This document shows, one piece after another, positions 39,456-48,302 of a stretch of DNA of 64,000 nt. The number at the start of each line of letters is the position of its first letter. Positions within the stretch are counted from its first letter, which is position 1. The position numbers and the translations under genes are program-made. Source of the stretch: Caenimonas soli (GTDB lineage Bacteria > Pseudomonadota > Gammaproteobacteria > Burkholderiales > Burkholderiaceae_C); the NCBI RefSeq assembly GCF_013155545.1, contig NZ_JABJVV010000011.1:62001-126000 (forward strand). The letters are read 5' to 3'. Under the pieces are notes generated by a model. The model was not told where the DNA came from and ran no database searches. It was given only the letters and a program-made list of their open reading frames with translations.

Positions 39456-40280
39456 ATGCTGATGTATCCCCAGATAGACCCCGTCGCACTCAAGCTCGGC
39501 CCGATAGCCATCCACTGGTACGGGCTCACCTACCTGGCCGCCTTTGGCCTTTTCATGCTGCTGGCCCTGTGGCGCCTGCGTCACGAGCCGTTCGCGTCGA
39601 TCCAGGGGCCCGGCGCCTGGACCCGCAAGGACGTGGAAGACATGCTCTTCCTTGGCGTGCTGGGCGTGGTCGTGGGCGGCCGGCTGGGCTACTGCCTCTT
39701 CTACAAGCCCGCTTACTACGCCTCCCATCCGCTGGAGATCTTCTATGTCTGGCAGGGCGGGATGAGCTTTCACGGCGGCATGCTGGGCGTGATCGCATCC
39801 CAATGGTGGTTCGCGCGCTCTCGCGGCAAGCTGTTCTGGCAGGTGATGGACTTCGTGGCGCCGTGCGTGCCGACGGGGCTGGCCGCCGGCCGGGTGGGCA
39901 ACTTCATCAACGGTGAACTCTGGGGCCGCGCAGCCGATCCGGCTCTGCCGTGGTCCATGATCTTTCCGCAAAGCGGCTCCATGGTGCCGCGCCACCCGTC
40001 CCAGGTGTACCAGTTCCTGCTGGAGGGGCTGTTGCTTTTCGTCATCCTATGGTTCTATGCCCGTAAGGAGCGCAAGCCGGCGCAAGTATCCGCGGTGTTC
40101 CTGATCGGCTATGGGCTGCTGCGCTTCATTGCCGAGTTCTTCCGTGAGCCCGACAACCACCTGGGCCTGCTGTCGCTGGGCTTGAGCATGGGCCAATGGC
40201 TGTGCATCCCCATGATCCTGGCCGGCGTATTGCTCTGGGTCTGGGCAGCCGCCCGGCCCCAGCCGGTCCCCGCCAATTAA
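39456..40280 (+). CDS. lgt: Prolipoprotein diacylglyceryl transferase
   Basis: Transfers diacylglycerol to the lipobox cysteine of prolipoproteins in the inner membrane. The 274-residue protein has about seven membrane segments. The Lgt signature [14 protein letters not shown] is complete, and the His of MSFHGGMLG and the IHWYGLTY start are conserved. The ATG at 39456 was chosen; a second ATG 6 bp later is possible. Confidence 0.97.
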   Translation: MLMYPQIDPVALKLGPIAIHWYGLTYLAAFGLFMLLALWRLRHEPFASIQGPGAWTRKDVEDMLFLGVLGVVVGGRLGYCLFYKPAYYASHPLEIFYVWQGGMSFHGGMLGVIASQWWFARSRGKLFWQVMDFVAPCVPTGLAAGRVGNFINGELWGRAADPALPWSMIFPQSGSMVPRHPSQVYQFLLEGLLLFVILWFYARKERKPAQVSAVFLIGYGLLRFIAEFFREPDNHLGLLSLGLSMGQWLCIPMILAGVLLWVWAAARPQPVPAN

Positions 40281-40296
40281 TTTCTGCGAAGCGCTC

Positions 40297-40325
40297 TATA
40301 CAGCGCTCCGATTCCTTGCCATAAT
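40297..40325 (+). promoter_or_regulatory. Promoter of the malonate operon
   Basis: TATACA (40297-40302) and CATAAT (40320-40325) are separated by 17 bp. Transcription would start near 40332, inside the operator palindrome, giving a very short leader. Confidence 0.5.
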
Positions 40326-40328
40326 TAT

Positions 40329-40350
40329 GCGTAATTACCGGAAATTACGC
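40329..40350. promoter_or_regulatory. 22-bp palindromic operator of the GntR regulator
   Basis: GCGTAATT and AATTACGC flank a WCCGGW core; 10 of 11 symmetric pairs match. It ends one base before the start codon of the regulator and directly follows the -10 box, so a bound dimer would block transcription start. Autoregulation of the whole mat operon is inferred. Confidence 0.75.
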
Positions 40351-40351
40351 C

Positions 40352-41020
40352 ATGCGCCTGGTCCCCAATTCGTTGCACGATGAAGTCGCCGCCCAGCTGC
40401 GCGACCGCATCTTTGCCGGTGAATTGATGCCGGGGACTTTCCTGGACGAGGCCCGGCTGGCCGAACAACTGCAGATCTCGCGCACACCGCTGCGGGAAGC
40501 GCTGAAGGTGCTGACGGCGGAGGGGCTGGTGCGCCACGAGCCCCGGCGCGGCTGCTTCGTCAACGAAGTCACCGAGCAGGACCTGGACGAGATCTTTCCC
40601 GTGCTGGCTCTGCTGGAAGGGCGTTGCGCCCGCGAGGCCGCAACCAACGCCACCGACGCGGACCTGCAGGAGCTGGAAATCCTGCACGACAAGCTCAATC
40701 GCCACGCCAAGGCCAGGCGGATCAACGACTACTACGCCGCGAACTTCGCCATCCACGAGGCCATCATCACGTTGGCAAACAACCGCTGGCTGGCCCTGGT
40801 GATCAGCGACTTGCGCAAGATCGTCAAGCTGGCGCGGCTGCAGCAGTTGCATGCGCCCGGTCGGCTGGACCAGAGCCTGTCGGAGCACATGGCCCTGTTC
40901 GCGGCGCTGAAGGCGCGCGATCCCGAAGGCGCCGAGGCCGCGATGCGCACGCACCTCACACGTCAGCGCGAAGCGCTGCGGGCGCTGGCGCGCAACCAGA
41001 AATCGAGGTTGGTTCAATGA
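40352..41020 (+). CDS. matR: GntR-family regulator (FadR-type, FCD domain) of malonate genes
   Basis: A 222-residue repressor. The N-terminal winged helix (about 10-75) contains EARLAEQLQISRTPLREALKVLTAEGLV, and the C-terminal all-helical FCD domain has the metal/ligand His in ANFAIHEAI. It heads an operon with malonyl-CoA decarboxylase and malonyl-CoA synthetase, so malonate or malonyl-CoA is the likely inducer. Its stop overlaps the next start (ATGA). Confidence 0.88.
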   Translation: MRLVPNSLHDEVAAQLRDRIFAGELMPGTFLDEARLAEQLQISRTPLREALKVLTAEGLVRHEPRRGCFVNEVTEQDLDEIFPVLALLEGRCAREAATNATDADLQELEILHDKLNRHAKARRINDYYAANFAIHEAIITLANNRWLALVISDLRKIVKLARLQQLHAPGRLDQSLSEHMALFAALKARDPEGAEAAMRTHLTRQREALRALARNQKSRLVQ

Positions 41021-42327
41021 GTGCTATCTGGCTTACCCCACCGCGAGCAGGCGAGCGCGCCCCGCGGTCCATCCGCGAACGGCTGAAGGCAACGCTGGGC
41101 CGGCATCCGGAGGCGCTGTCGCCGCGAGTGCTGCGGCGAACGCTCACGGAGCTGCAGGCGATCGTCGATCCTGGGCTCAGCGACGTGGAAGCGGGGCGCC
41201 GTGCGAAAGGCGTCGCCGGCTGGTACGCCAAGGCCACGCCGGAACAGCGGCGCGACTGCTGGCTGCTGATGAGCGAACAATTCGCACCGGATCCGGGAAA
41301 GATCAAGGCAGTGCGCGAGCAGTACGAGGCCGCCCATGGCACACCCGAGGAAGGGCAGGCCGAGATCCACTTGCGCAAGGCCTTCGTCTCGCCGCGCACG
41401 CGGCTGCTGCAGCGCTTCGCCGTGTTCCCCGAAGGCATGCGCTTCCTGGTGGACCTGCGCGCCGAACTCCTGCCCCACCTCAAGAGCGACAAGCGCCTGT
41501 TGGCGCTGGACGCGGAACTCGAGAACCTGTTCTCCACCTGGTTCGACGTGGGCTTCCTGGAACTGCGCCGCATCAGCTGGGATTCACCGGCCTCGTTGAT
41601 CGAAAAGCTCATCAAGTACGAGGCGGTGCACGACATCCGCAGTTGGTCCGACGTGAAGAATCGGCTGGACAGCGACAGGCGCTGCTATGGATTTTTCCAT
41701 CCGCGCCTGGACGGCGAGCCGCTGATCTTCGTCGAAGTGGCGCTGATGGATGAGATCGCCGACTGCATCACGCCGTTGCTCGATGAAGCAGCGGCGGCCG
41801 GCGATCCGCACAAGGCGACGACGGCCATCTTCTATTCGATCAGCAACACCCAGACAGGCCTGCGCGGCGTGAGCTTCGGCGATTCGCTGATCAAGCGGGT
41901 GGTCGAAACGCTCAAGGGCGAATTTCCCAGGCTCAAGACCTTCGCGACGCTCTCGCCCATCCCGGGGCTGCGTCACTGGCTCGCGAAGAACGCGCCGGCG
42001 GAACTGGTGGCGGCGTTGGCGGACCCGCTTGCACTCTCGCCGAAGTCCAAGCAGCGCACCGAGTTGCTGGCCTGGGCCGCGCGCTACCTGGGCAAGGAGA
42101 TGCAGGAGGGCAAGCCGCTCGATCCGGTGGCGCGCTTTCATCTGGGCAACGGCGCGCGCGTGGAGCGGCTGAATTGGGCGGGCGATCCCTCGGCCAAGGC
42201 CTTGAAGCAGTCCTATGGGCTAATGGTCAACTATTTGTATGACTTGAAGCGCCTGGACAAGCACCGCGCCATGCTCGCGCAGGGACAAATCCCGATTTCT
42301 GGGGCCATAGAAGACCTGTATCTTTAG
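41017..42327 (+). CDS. matA: Malonyl-CoA decarboxylase
   Basis: Converts malonyl-CoA to acetyl-CoA and CO2. The 436-residue protein has the helical N-terminal domain (to about 180) and the GNAT-like catalytic domain with HPRLDGEPLIFVEVALMDEIA and FYSISNTQTGLRGVSFG; the catalytic Ser/His region is in LSPIPGLRHWLA. The ATG at 41017 overlaps the matR stop, so it is translationally coupled to its regulator. Confidence 0.95.
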   Translation: MSAIWLTPPRAGERAPRSIRERLKATLGRHPEALSPRVLRRTLTELQAIVDPGLSDVEAGRRAKGVAGWYAKATPEQRRDCWLLMSEQFAPDPGKIKAVREQYEAAHGTPEEGQAEIHLRKAFVSPRTRLLQRFAVFPEGMRFLVDLRAELLPHLKSDKRLLALDAELENLFSTWFDVGFLELRRISWDSPASLIEKLIKYEAVHDIRSWSDVKNRLDSDRRCYGFFHPRLDGEPLIFVEVALMDEIADCITPLLDEAAAAGDPHKATTAIFYSISNTQTGLRGVSFGDSLIKRVVETLKGEFPRLKTFATLSPIPGLRHWLAKNAPAELVAALADPLALSPKSKQRTELLAWAARYLGKEMQEGKPLDPVARFHLGNGARVERLNWAGDPSAKALKQSYGLMVNYLYDLKRLDKHRAMLAQGQIPISGAIEDLYL

Positions 42328-42366
42328 CGCGCATCAGCAGTTCATACAACTATAGGAGACAAGAAC

Positions 42367-43359
42367 ATGGACCACAGCTTTACCAGGCGCGAAGTCTTGC
42401 GCGCCGCCGCGGCCGGCGCCGCAGCGTTGACGCCCTTCGCGCATGCCCAATCTCAATCTGCATGGCCCGCCAGGCCCGTGATGATGATCGTGCCGTTCCC
42501 CGCGGGTGGTGGCACCGACGCCTTCGCGCGCCCGTTATCGGCCCAATTCGCCAAGCAGACCGGCAAGCAGCTGGTCATCGACAACAAGGGCGGTGCCGGC
42601 GGCACGGTGGGCGCCACCCTGGCGGCGCGTGCTGCCAATGACGGCTACTCGGTCTTCATGGGCGCCGTGCACCACACGATCGCGCCGTCGATGTACGCCA
42701 AGCTCGAGTACGACCTGGAGAGGGACTTCGTGCCGCTGACCTTGGTGGCCAGCGTGCCGCAGGTGGTGGTGGTCAACCCCAGGAACATCACCACTCCGGA
42801 TTTCAAGTCCTTCCTGGAACTGCTTCGCAAGAATCCCGGACGCTACAACTACGGCTCCGCCGGCACCGGCACTTCGCACCACCTGGCCGGCGAACTGTTC
42901 AAGCAGCAAACCAAGACCTTCGTCACCCACATTCCGTACACCGGCGCCGGCCCGGCCCTGCGCGACCTGGTGGGCGGCCAGGTGGACATGATGTTCGACG
43001 GCCTGGGTTCCTCGGCCACGCACATCAAGAACGGACGGATCAAGGCCCTGATGGTGTCGGGCAACAAGCGAAACGCGGCCTTTCCGGACGTGCCCAGCGC
43101 GGCCGAGGTGGGCCTGCCCGAATACACGGTGACCACCTGGTATGGCCTGTGGGCGCCCAAGGGCACGCCGGCCGATGCCCAGGCGCGCATCGTCGAGGAA
43201 GTGCGCAAGGCAATGCAGTCGGAGGAGATCAAGGCCATCTGGGCGAGCCAGGGTGCCGAGTTTCCCAACTACACGCCGCAGCAGTTCGGCGCGTTCGTGA
43301 ATTCGGAGATCAAGCGCTGGTCCGCCGTCGTCAAGGCCTCGGGCGCCAAGCTGGATTGA
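42367..43359 (+). CDS. Bug/TctC-type periplasmic binding protein
   Basis: A 330-residue solute-binding protein of the tripartite tricarboxylate transporter class, greatly expanded in Burkholderiales. The N-terminus FTRREVLRAAAAGAAALTPFAHAQ has twin arginines and may use the Tat route. IVPFPAGGGTDAFARPLSAQF and YGSAGTGTSHHLAGELF are the two ligand loops of the family. It lies between matA and matB, so malonate is the likely ligand. No TctA/TctB membrane genes are in the operon. Confidence 0.92.
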   Translation: MDHSFTRREVLRAAAAGAAALTPFAHAQSQSAWPARPVMMIVPFPAGGGTDAFARPLSAQFAKQTGKQLVIDNKGGAGGTVGATLAARAANDGYSVFMGAVHHTIAPSMYAKLEYDLERDFVPLTLVASVPQVVVVNPRNITTPDFKSFLELLRKNPGRYNYGSAGTGTSHHLAGELFKQQTKTFVTHIPYTGAGPALRDLVGGQVDMMFDGLGSSATHIKNGRIKALMVSGNKRNAAFPDVPSAAEVGLPEYTVTTWYGLWAPKGTPADAQARIVEEVRKAMQSEEIKAIWASQGAEFPNYTPQQFGAFVNSEIKRWSAVVKASGAKLD

Positions 43360-43364
43360 CCCGA

Positions 43365-44120
43365 ATGCCCGGTGAGGTTCTTTTCTCGGCGGAAGGCCCC
43401 GTCGCCTTTATCACCCTGTCCCATCCGGGCAAGCTCAACGCCATGTCGCGCGCGATGTGGCGCGAGCTGCGTGCGGCGTTCGAGCGGATCCAGTCGAACA
43501 GCGAATGGCGCTGCGTGCTGGTGCGAGGGGAGGACGCTTCGTTTTGCGCCGGCGGCGACATATCGGAGTATCCCGAATTCCGCTTCGAGGAATCGGCCCT
43601 GCGTGATTTTCACGAGAGCGACGTCTGGGGCGGGCTCGCCGCCATGCTTGACTGCGACGTGCCGGTGGTCGCGCAGATCGAGGGCGCCTGCATGGGCGCG
43701 GGCATGGAGATCGCGAGCTGTTGCGACATCCGCATCGCCGGTGAATCCACGAGGTTCGGCGCACCCATCGCCAAGCTGGGCTTTCCCATGGCGCCGCGCG
43801 AGGCGCAACTGGTGGCGCGCGCGGCTGGTGAATTGACAGCCCGTGAGATGTTGCTGGAAGCCGCCGTGCTGCGGGCGGCCGAAATGAAAGCGCGCGGCTT
43901 CCTGAACCGCGTCACGGCCGACAAAGCCGTGGCGGCGGAAGCCCTTGCCAGCGCGCAGCGAGCCGCGGCATTGTCGCCGCAAGCGGCACGCCTGAACAAG
44001 CAGGCCCTGCGGGCACTGGCCCAAGGGCGGCAGCCTCATCAACCCTACCGCTACGCCGACAGCGGCGAGCACCGCGAAGGCATCGCGGCCTTTCTCGAGA
44101 AACGCAAGCCAGCGTTCTGA
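43365..44120 (+). CDS. Enoyl-CoA hydratase/isomerase family protein
   Basis: A 251-residue crotonase-fold protein. The oxyanion-hole motifs are SFCAGGDISEY (about 60-71) and IEGACMGAGMEIASCCD (about 105-121). The acidic residues that typify true enoyl-CoA hydratases are not clear at the expected places, so the reaction is open. Position in the malonate operon (5 bp after the binding protein, 4 bp before matB) suggests action on a malonyl-CoA-related thioester. Confidence 0.9.
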   Translation: MPGEVLFSAEGPVAFITLSHPGKLNAMSRAMWRELRAAFERIQSNSEWRCVLVRGEDASFCAGGDISEYPEFRFEESALRDFHESDVWGGLAAMLDCDVPVVAQIEGACMGAGMEIASCCDIRIAGESTRFGAPIAKLGFPMAPREAQLVARAAGELTAREMLLEAAVLRAAEMKARGFLNRVTADKAVAAEALASAQRAAALSPQAARLNKQALRALAQGRQPHQPYRYADSGEHREGIAAFLEKRKPAF

Positions 44121-44124
44121 ACCC

Positions 44125-45651
44125 ATGAGCAACCACAATCTCTTTGCCGCGCTTCGCGCGGCCTTTCCGCAAGACCTGGACAGCGCCGCAGTCGAAACCG
44201 ACGACGGCCTGGTCTATTCCTGGCGCGACCTCGATCGCGCCACCGCCATGATGGCGAACCTGCTGCGGTCATTGGACCTGCCCGAAGGCTCGCGCGTCGC
44301 GGTGCAGGTGGAGAAATCGGTCGAAGCCATGATGCTGTACCTGGCGACGCTGCGCGCCGGCTATGTGTTCCTGCCGCTCAACACCGCCTACCAGAGCGCC
44401 GAGATCGAATACTTCATCGGCAACGCCGAGCCTGCGGTGGTGGTCTGTGGCGGCAAGAACTTCGGCTGGGTCAGCAAGATCGCTTTCAAGGCCGGCACGC
44501 GCAACGTCTTCACCCTCAACGACGACCGCACGGGTTCGCTGCTGGAGCGCGCCGCGCACCACAGCGACAGCCACGAGGCCGCGCGTCTGGGCGAAGACGA
44601 CCTGGCGGCCATCCTCTACACCAGCGGCACCACGGGGCGCAGCAAGGGTGCGATGCTGACGCACGGCAACCTGCTGTCCAACGCAAAGGTGCTGAAGGAC
44701 TACTGGGGCTGGGAGCGGGGCGACGTGCTGATCCACGCGTTGCCGATCTTCCATGTGCATGGCCTGTTCGTGGCGCTGCACGGCGCGCTGCTCAATGGCA
44801 GCAAGATGATCTGGCTCGGCAGGTTCGACCCGAAGCTGGCCATCGAGAAGATGGCGCAGGCCACGGTGTTCATGGGCGTGCCCACCCTGTACGTGCGCAT
44901 GCTCGCGGAGCGGTCTCTCACCAAGGAGGCGGCGCGCCATATGCGTCTGTTCGTCTCCGGCTCGGCTCCCTTGCTGATCGAAACCTTCAACGAATGGCAG
45001 ACGCGAACGGGCCACACCATCCTGGAGCGCTACGGCATGAGCGAAACCATCATGCTCGCTTCCAATCCCTTGCGTGCGCAAGATGGCGAACGGCGCGGTG
45101 GCACCGTGGGCTTTCCGTTGCCTGGCGTCGGGCTGCGGGTGCGTGGCGAAGACGGGCGAGAGCTCCCGGCCGGCGAGATCGGCGACATACAGGTCAAGGG
45201 ACCCAACGTCTTCAAGGGTTACTGGCGCATGCCGGAAAAGACGAAGGAAGAATTCACGGCCGATGGCTGGTTCAAGACCGGCGACGTCGGCAAGATCGAC
45301 GAGCGAGGCTACGTGACCATCGTCGGGCGCAGCAAGGATCTGATCATCAGCGGCGGCTACAACGTGTATCCGGCCGAGATCGAGGGTTACATCAACGACA
45401 TGCCGGGCGTGGCGGAGAGTGCATTGATCGGCGTGCCGCACCCCGACTTCGGCGAGGTGGGCGTGGCGGTCGTGACGGCGAAACCCGGCGCCAGCCTGGA
45501 TGGTGAGCAGATCGTGGCGCGCCTGAAGTCGCAGCTGGCCAACTTCAAGATTCCCAAGCGCTGCTTCGTGGTCGACGAGCTTCCGCGCAACACCATGGGC
45601 AAGGTGCAGAAGAACCAACTGCGTGAGCAGCACAAGCAACTGTTCACCTAG
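44125..45651 (+). CDS. matB: Malonyl-CoA synthetase
   Basis: Activates malonate with ATP and CoA. The 508-residue member of the acyl-adenylating family has ILYTSGTTGRSKGAMLTHGN as AMP motif, YGMSETIMLASNP as A5 region, DGWFKTGD and the C-terminal catalytic Lys in NTMGKVQKNQLR. Sequence style matches MatB of rhizobia and Comamonadaceae. Together with MatA it turns malonate into acetyl-CoA. Confidence 0.93.
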   Translation: MSNHNLFAALRAAFPQDLDSAAVETDDGLVYSWRDLDRATAMMANLLRSLDLPEGSRVAVQVEKSVEAMMLYLATLRAGYVFLPLNTAYQSAEIEYFIGNAEPAVVVCGGKNFGWVSKIAFKAGTRNVFTLNDDRTGSLLERAAHHSDSHEAARLGEDDLAAILYTSGTTGRSKGAMLTHGNLLSNAKVLKDYWGWERGDVLIHALPIFHVHGLFVALHGALLNGSKMIWLGRFDPKLAIEKMAQATVFMGVPTLYVRMLAERSLTKEAARHMRLFVSGSAPLLIETFNEWQTRTGHTILERYGMSETIMLASNPLRAQDGERRGGTVGFPLPGVGLRVRGEDGRELPAGEIGDIQVKGPNVFKGYWRMPEKTKEEFTADGWFKTGDVGKIDERGYVTIVGRSKDLIISGGYNVYPAEIEGYINDMPGVAESALIGVPHPDFGEVGVAVVTAKPGASLDGEQIVARLKSQLANFKIPKRCFVVDELPRNTMGKVQKNQLREQHKQLFT

Positions 45652-45827
45652 GCGTTCGCGCCAAAGCAGCAGGTTCGCCTTGCGATCTCCCGCTGCCCGC
45701 CTTCGATTCGCTGCTTGCCCCGCGAAATCGGTATCATCGACAGGGTGTCTTGTCGCTCGTGATGTTTTAGGTATCACGCCTGATGCTCGCCCGGCATATC
45801 GCCGGCTTCAAACATGAAGGGCCTGCA

Positions 45828-46973
45828 ATGCGGCTTTCTGACTTCATCCGCGAGCATGCGGACCAGATTCTGGCGACCTGGGACGAATTTGCCGCGACCG
45901 TGGCGCATGGCGGCAAGGAGCTGGATCAGAAGGCCCTGCGTGACCACGCGGGCCAGATCCTGTTAGCGATAGCGGCCGACCTCGAGCAACCGCAATCGAA
46001 CGCGCAGCAGATCGCCAAGTCGCGTGGCGAGGCCAGTCGTGAAGGTCAGGCGGAAGACACGGCGGCCGAGACGCATGCAGACACGAGGATCGTCGCGGGC
46101 TTTGCAATCGACGCGATGTTGACGGAGTACCGGGCACTGCGCGCCAGCGTGCTTCGGCTGTGGTCGGCCTCGAAGGGCGATGAAACGCATGCCGACGAGC
46201 TGGACCAACTGATGCGGTTCAACGAGGCCATCGACCAGGCAATCACGGAGTCGGTGGCGCGCTACACCGAGCAAGTGCAGCGCTACACCAACCTGTTTAT
46301 GGGCATGCTTGGCCACGACATTCGCAATCCCCTAGGCACGATCACGATGTCCACCGAGGTGCTGGCGCGCTCCGGACAGCTCCAGCGTAAGGCGCTCGAC
46401 CCCATCGTCAATAGCGCGCGACGTATCCAGAGTATCGTCGAGCTGATCGTCGATTTTTCGCGCGCCCAGTCCAATGGCGTCATGCCCATCAGCGCGAGGC
46501 CTTCGAACCTTCGGCCCCTGTTCGACAGCGTGCTGGCAGAGACGCAGGTCCGCCATCCGTCCATCGAGTTCCTGCTGCGCGCCGAAGGCAACCTGGACGG
46601 GGTCTGGGACGAGGCACGCCTGGCACAACTTATGTCTAACCTTCTGGAGAACGCCATTTCGTACGGCGCACGCGGCCAGCCGGTGGCTGTCACCCTAATG
46701 GACGAGGGGCCAAACGTCACTTTCAGCGTGCATAACTTCGGCAACGTGATTCCCGCGCATGACCGTGAACGCATCTTTGAGCCGCGCAGCCGCGGGTCGC
46801 TGCTGGACAAGCAAAAAGCCCCGAACGGCCTGGGCCTAGGGCTTTACATTTGCCGGGAGATCATGCGCGCCCACAACGGAACTCTGTCGGTGCGTTCGAC
46901 AGCGGACGAGGGGACTACGTTCCTGACCCGCCTGCCACGAAAGCAGCCTGAGTTTCAGACCGCCTCTTCCTGA
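45828..46973 (+). CDS. Sensor histidine kinase with RsbRD-like N-terminal domain
   Basis: A cytoplasmic kinase of 381 residues with no membrane segment. Residues 1-150 (MRLSDFIREHADQILATWDEFA...) resemble the RsbRD N-terminal sensing domain. The dimerisation/phosphoacceptor box is FMGMLGHDIRNPLGTI (His in GHD), and the ATPase domain has N box LMSNLLENAISYGA and G box NGLGLGLYICREI. The ATG at 45828 was chosen because a GAAGG precedes it; 45783 is possible. No response regulator is next to it. Confidence 0.88.
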   Translation: MRLSDFIREHADQILATWDEFAATVAHGGKELDQKALRDHAGQILLAIAADLEQPQSNAQQIAKSRGEASREGQAEDTAAETHADTRIVAGFAIDAMLTEYRALRASVLRLWSASKGDETHADELDQLMRFNEAIDQAITESVARYTEQVQRYTNLFMGMLGHDIRNPLGTITMSTEVLARSGQLQRKALDPIVNSARRIQSIVELIVDFSRAQSNGVMPISARPSNLRPLFDSVLAETQVRHPSIEFLLRAEGNLDGVWDEARLAQLMSNLLENAISYGARGQPVAVTLMDEGPNVTFSVHNFGNVIPAHDRERIFEPRSRGSLLDKQKAPNGLGLGLYICREIMRAHNGTLSVRSTADEGTTFLTRLPRKQPEFQTASS

Positions 46974-47351
46974 GCCTGTCTCCAAGCGCACAGCGATTTG
47001 CAATAGACGCCTCATCGGTCCAGCGTTCAGCTGGCGCAATCCGAAGCATTGGATGTTAAAGACCGCAACTGCCGGGCGAGTGCTGGGCTTGAACAGCGAA
47101 ACCGTGCTTTAGTTAACGACTGTTGCGGAAACCCTGCCGCTGTGCGCGTAAGCGCGTTCATCTGAGCAAAGAGGCATCGGTCGATGGCCAGAGAGATCAT
47201 CTAGCGGGACCAGCCCTGATATGGGAGAGGGTACGCACCGTGCGGGGCTCGGGATCGGGATGGGACTGTTACGATAAGTCTTCCATCGATGACGAAGCCC
47301 GCGTATTCATACACCCGAGGCGACGCCTGCGACAATAGCGTTGGTCCACCC
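46974..47351. other. 378-bp intergenic region, no feature identified
   Basis: Between the kinase and the MEDS gene I find no open frame with plausible composition, no tRNA and no strong hairpin with a T-run. Base composition looks less GC-rich than the neighbours. It may hold the promoter of the MEDS gene or decayed sequence. Confidence 0.4.
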
Positions 47352-47918
47352 ATGATCGCATCACCAGAATCCAAATGCCAGGAACCGCCAGCTTCATCCC
47401 ACTGCGTTTACTTCTATGAGGACGCAGACTTGCTCGTCGACGAGGTGGCGCGATACCTCGGCGCCGCGCTGACGAGAGGTCATACAGGCATTGTTATTGC
47501 GCGGGATTCTTTCCGGAGCCGCCTGTCGCTCGAATTGAATCTCAAGCATCGGCTCGCTGAACCAGTCGCTAATCAGTACGGCACTTTGATAGCCTTGGAT
47601 GCGCAAGAAACGTTGGACAAGTTCATGGTGGCAGGCTGGCCGCACCAGGGCAAGTTTGATCGTGTCGTCGGCGACTTAGTCAAGCGCTGCATAAGCCGCG
47701 GCGAGGAAATCGCTGCCTATGGTGAGATGGTTGGGCTGCTGTGCGAGCAAGGACAATTCGATGCGGCGGTTCGCCTGGAAAAACTGTGGAATGACCTGCT
47801 TGGCAAACGCAGGTTTTCCCTGATATGCGGCTATCCCGCCGGACTTTTCACGAGTCCTGCGGGGCGGGCGTCGTACAAGCATCTGTGCGATGCGCATCAC
47901 AAGGTGTTCCAGGTCTGA
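47352..47918 (+). CDS. MEDS-domain (DcmR-like sensory) protein
   Basis: A 188-residue single-domain protein. CVYFYEDADLLVDEVARYLGAAL near the start, GTLIALDAQETLDKFM and YGEMVGLLCEQGQFDAAVRLEKLWNDL match the MEDS sensory domain first described in DcmR; such proteins often partner with histidine kinases. The start is uncertain (47352 or in-frame 47289); neither has a clear ribosome-binding site. Codon use looks less GC-rich than its neighbours, which may indicate acquisition. Confidence 0.78.
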   Translation: MIASPESKCQEPPASSHCVYFYEDADLLVDEVARYLGAALTRGHTGIVIARDSFRSRLSLELNLKHRLAEPVANQYGTLIALDAQETLDKFMVAGWPHQGKFDRVVGDLVKRCISRGEEIAAYGEMVGLLCEQGQFDAAVRLEKLWNDLLGKRRFSLICGYPAGLFTSPAGRASYKHLCDAHHKVFQV

Positions 47919-47970
47919 TTCGCGCGTTCGCAACGAAGGTGGCAATCAGCTCTAATGCGTTTTGTCAATC

Positions 47971-48270
47971 CTATTGGGCCCGTTCGATGCGGGTCACCAC
48001 AAACTGGCCGTTCACCCGGTCAACGGCAAAGCGGACCTTGTCGCCAGCCTTGACTGATTTCAGGAGCTTCGCGTCGGCCACACCAAACTGCATGGTCATG
48101 GCGTCCATACCGATGTTTGCGATGGGGCCGTGCTTCAGCAAAACTGCTTTGGGCAGAACCTTCAGAACCTCTCCTTGGCTCATTGGTGTCGAGGCAGGGG
48201 ACACTGGCTGAGCCTGGGCGGCGCCGGCTGCGGCGAATGCAACAATTGCGAGAAGGTGACTGGCTTTCAT
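47971..48270 (-). CDS. cusF: CusF-like periplasmic copper-binding protein
   Basis: A 99-residue exported protein with a signal peptide (to about AQAQ). The copper site motif of CusF is recognisable in LLKHGPIANIGMDAMTMQFGV, with His and two Met residues; the usual Trp of E. coli CusF is not evident. The ATG at 48270 starts the signal peptide. It is the last gene of the cus operon, 32 bp behind cusA. Confidence 0.9.
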   Translation of the reverse strand: MKASHLLAIVAFAAAGAAQAQPVSPASTPMSQGEVLKVLPKAVLLKHGPIANIGMDAMTMQFGVADAKLLKSVKAGDKVRFAVDRVNGQFVVTRIERAQ

Positions 48271-48302
48271 TAGAGTCCTTTCGAAGTGGAAAAGTGATGG
48301 GG

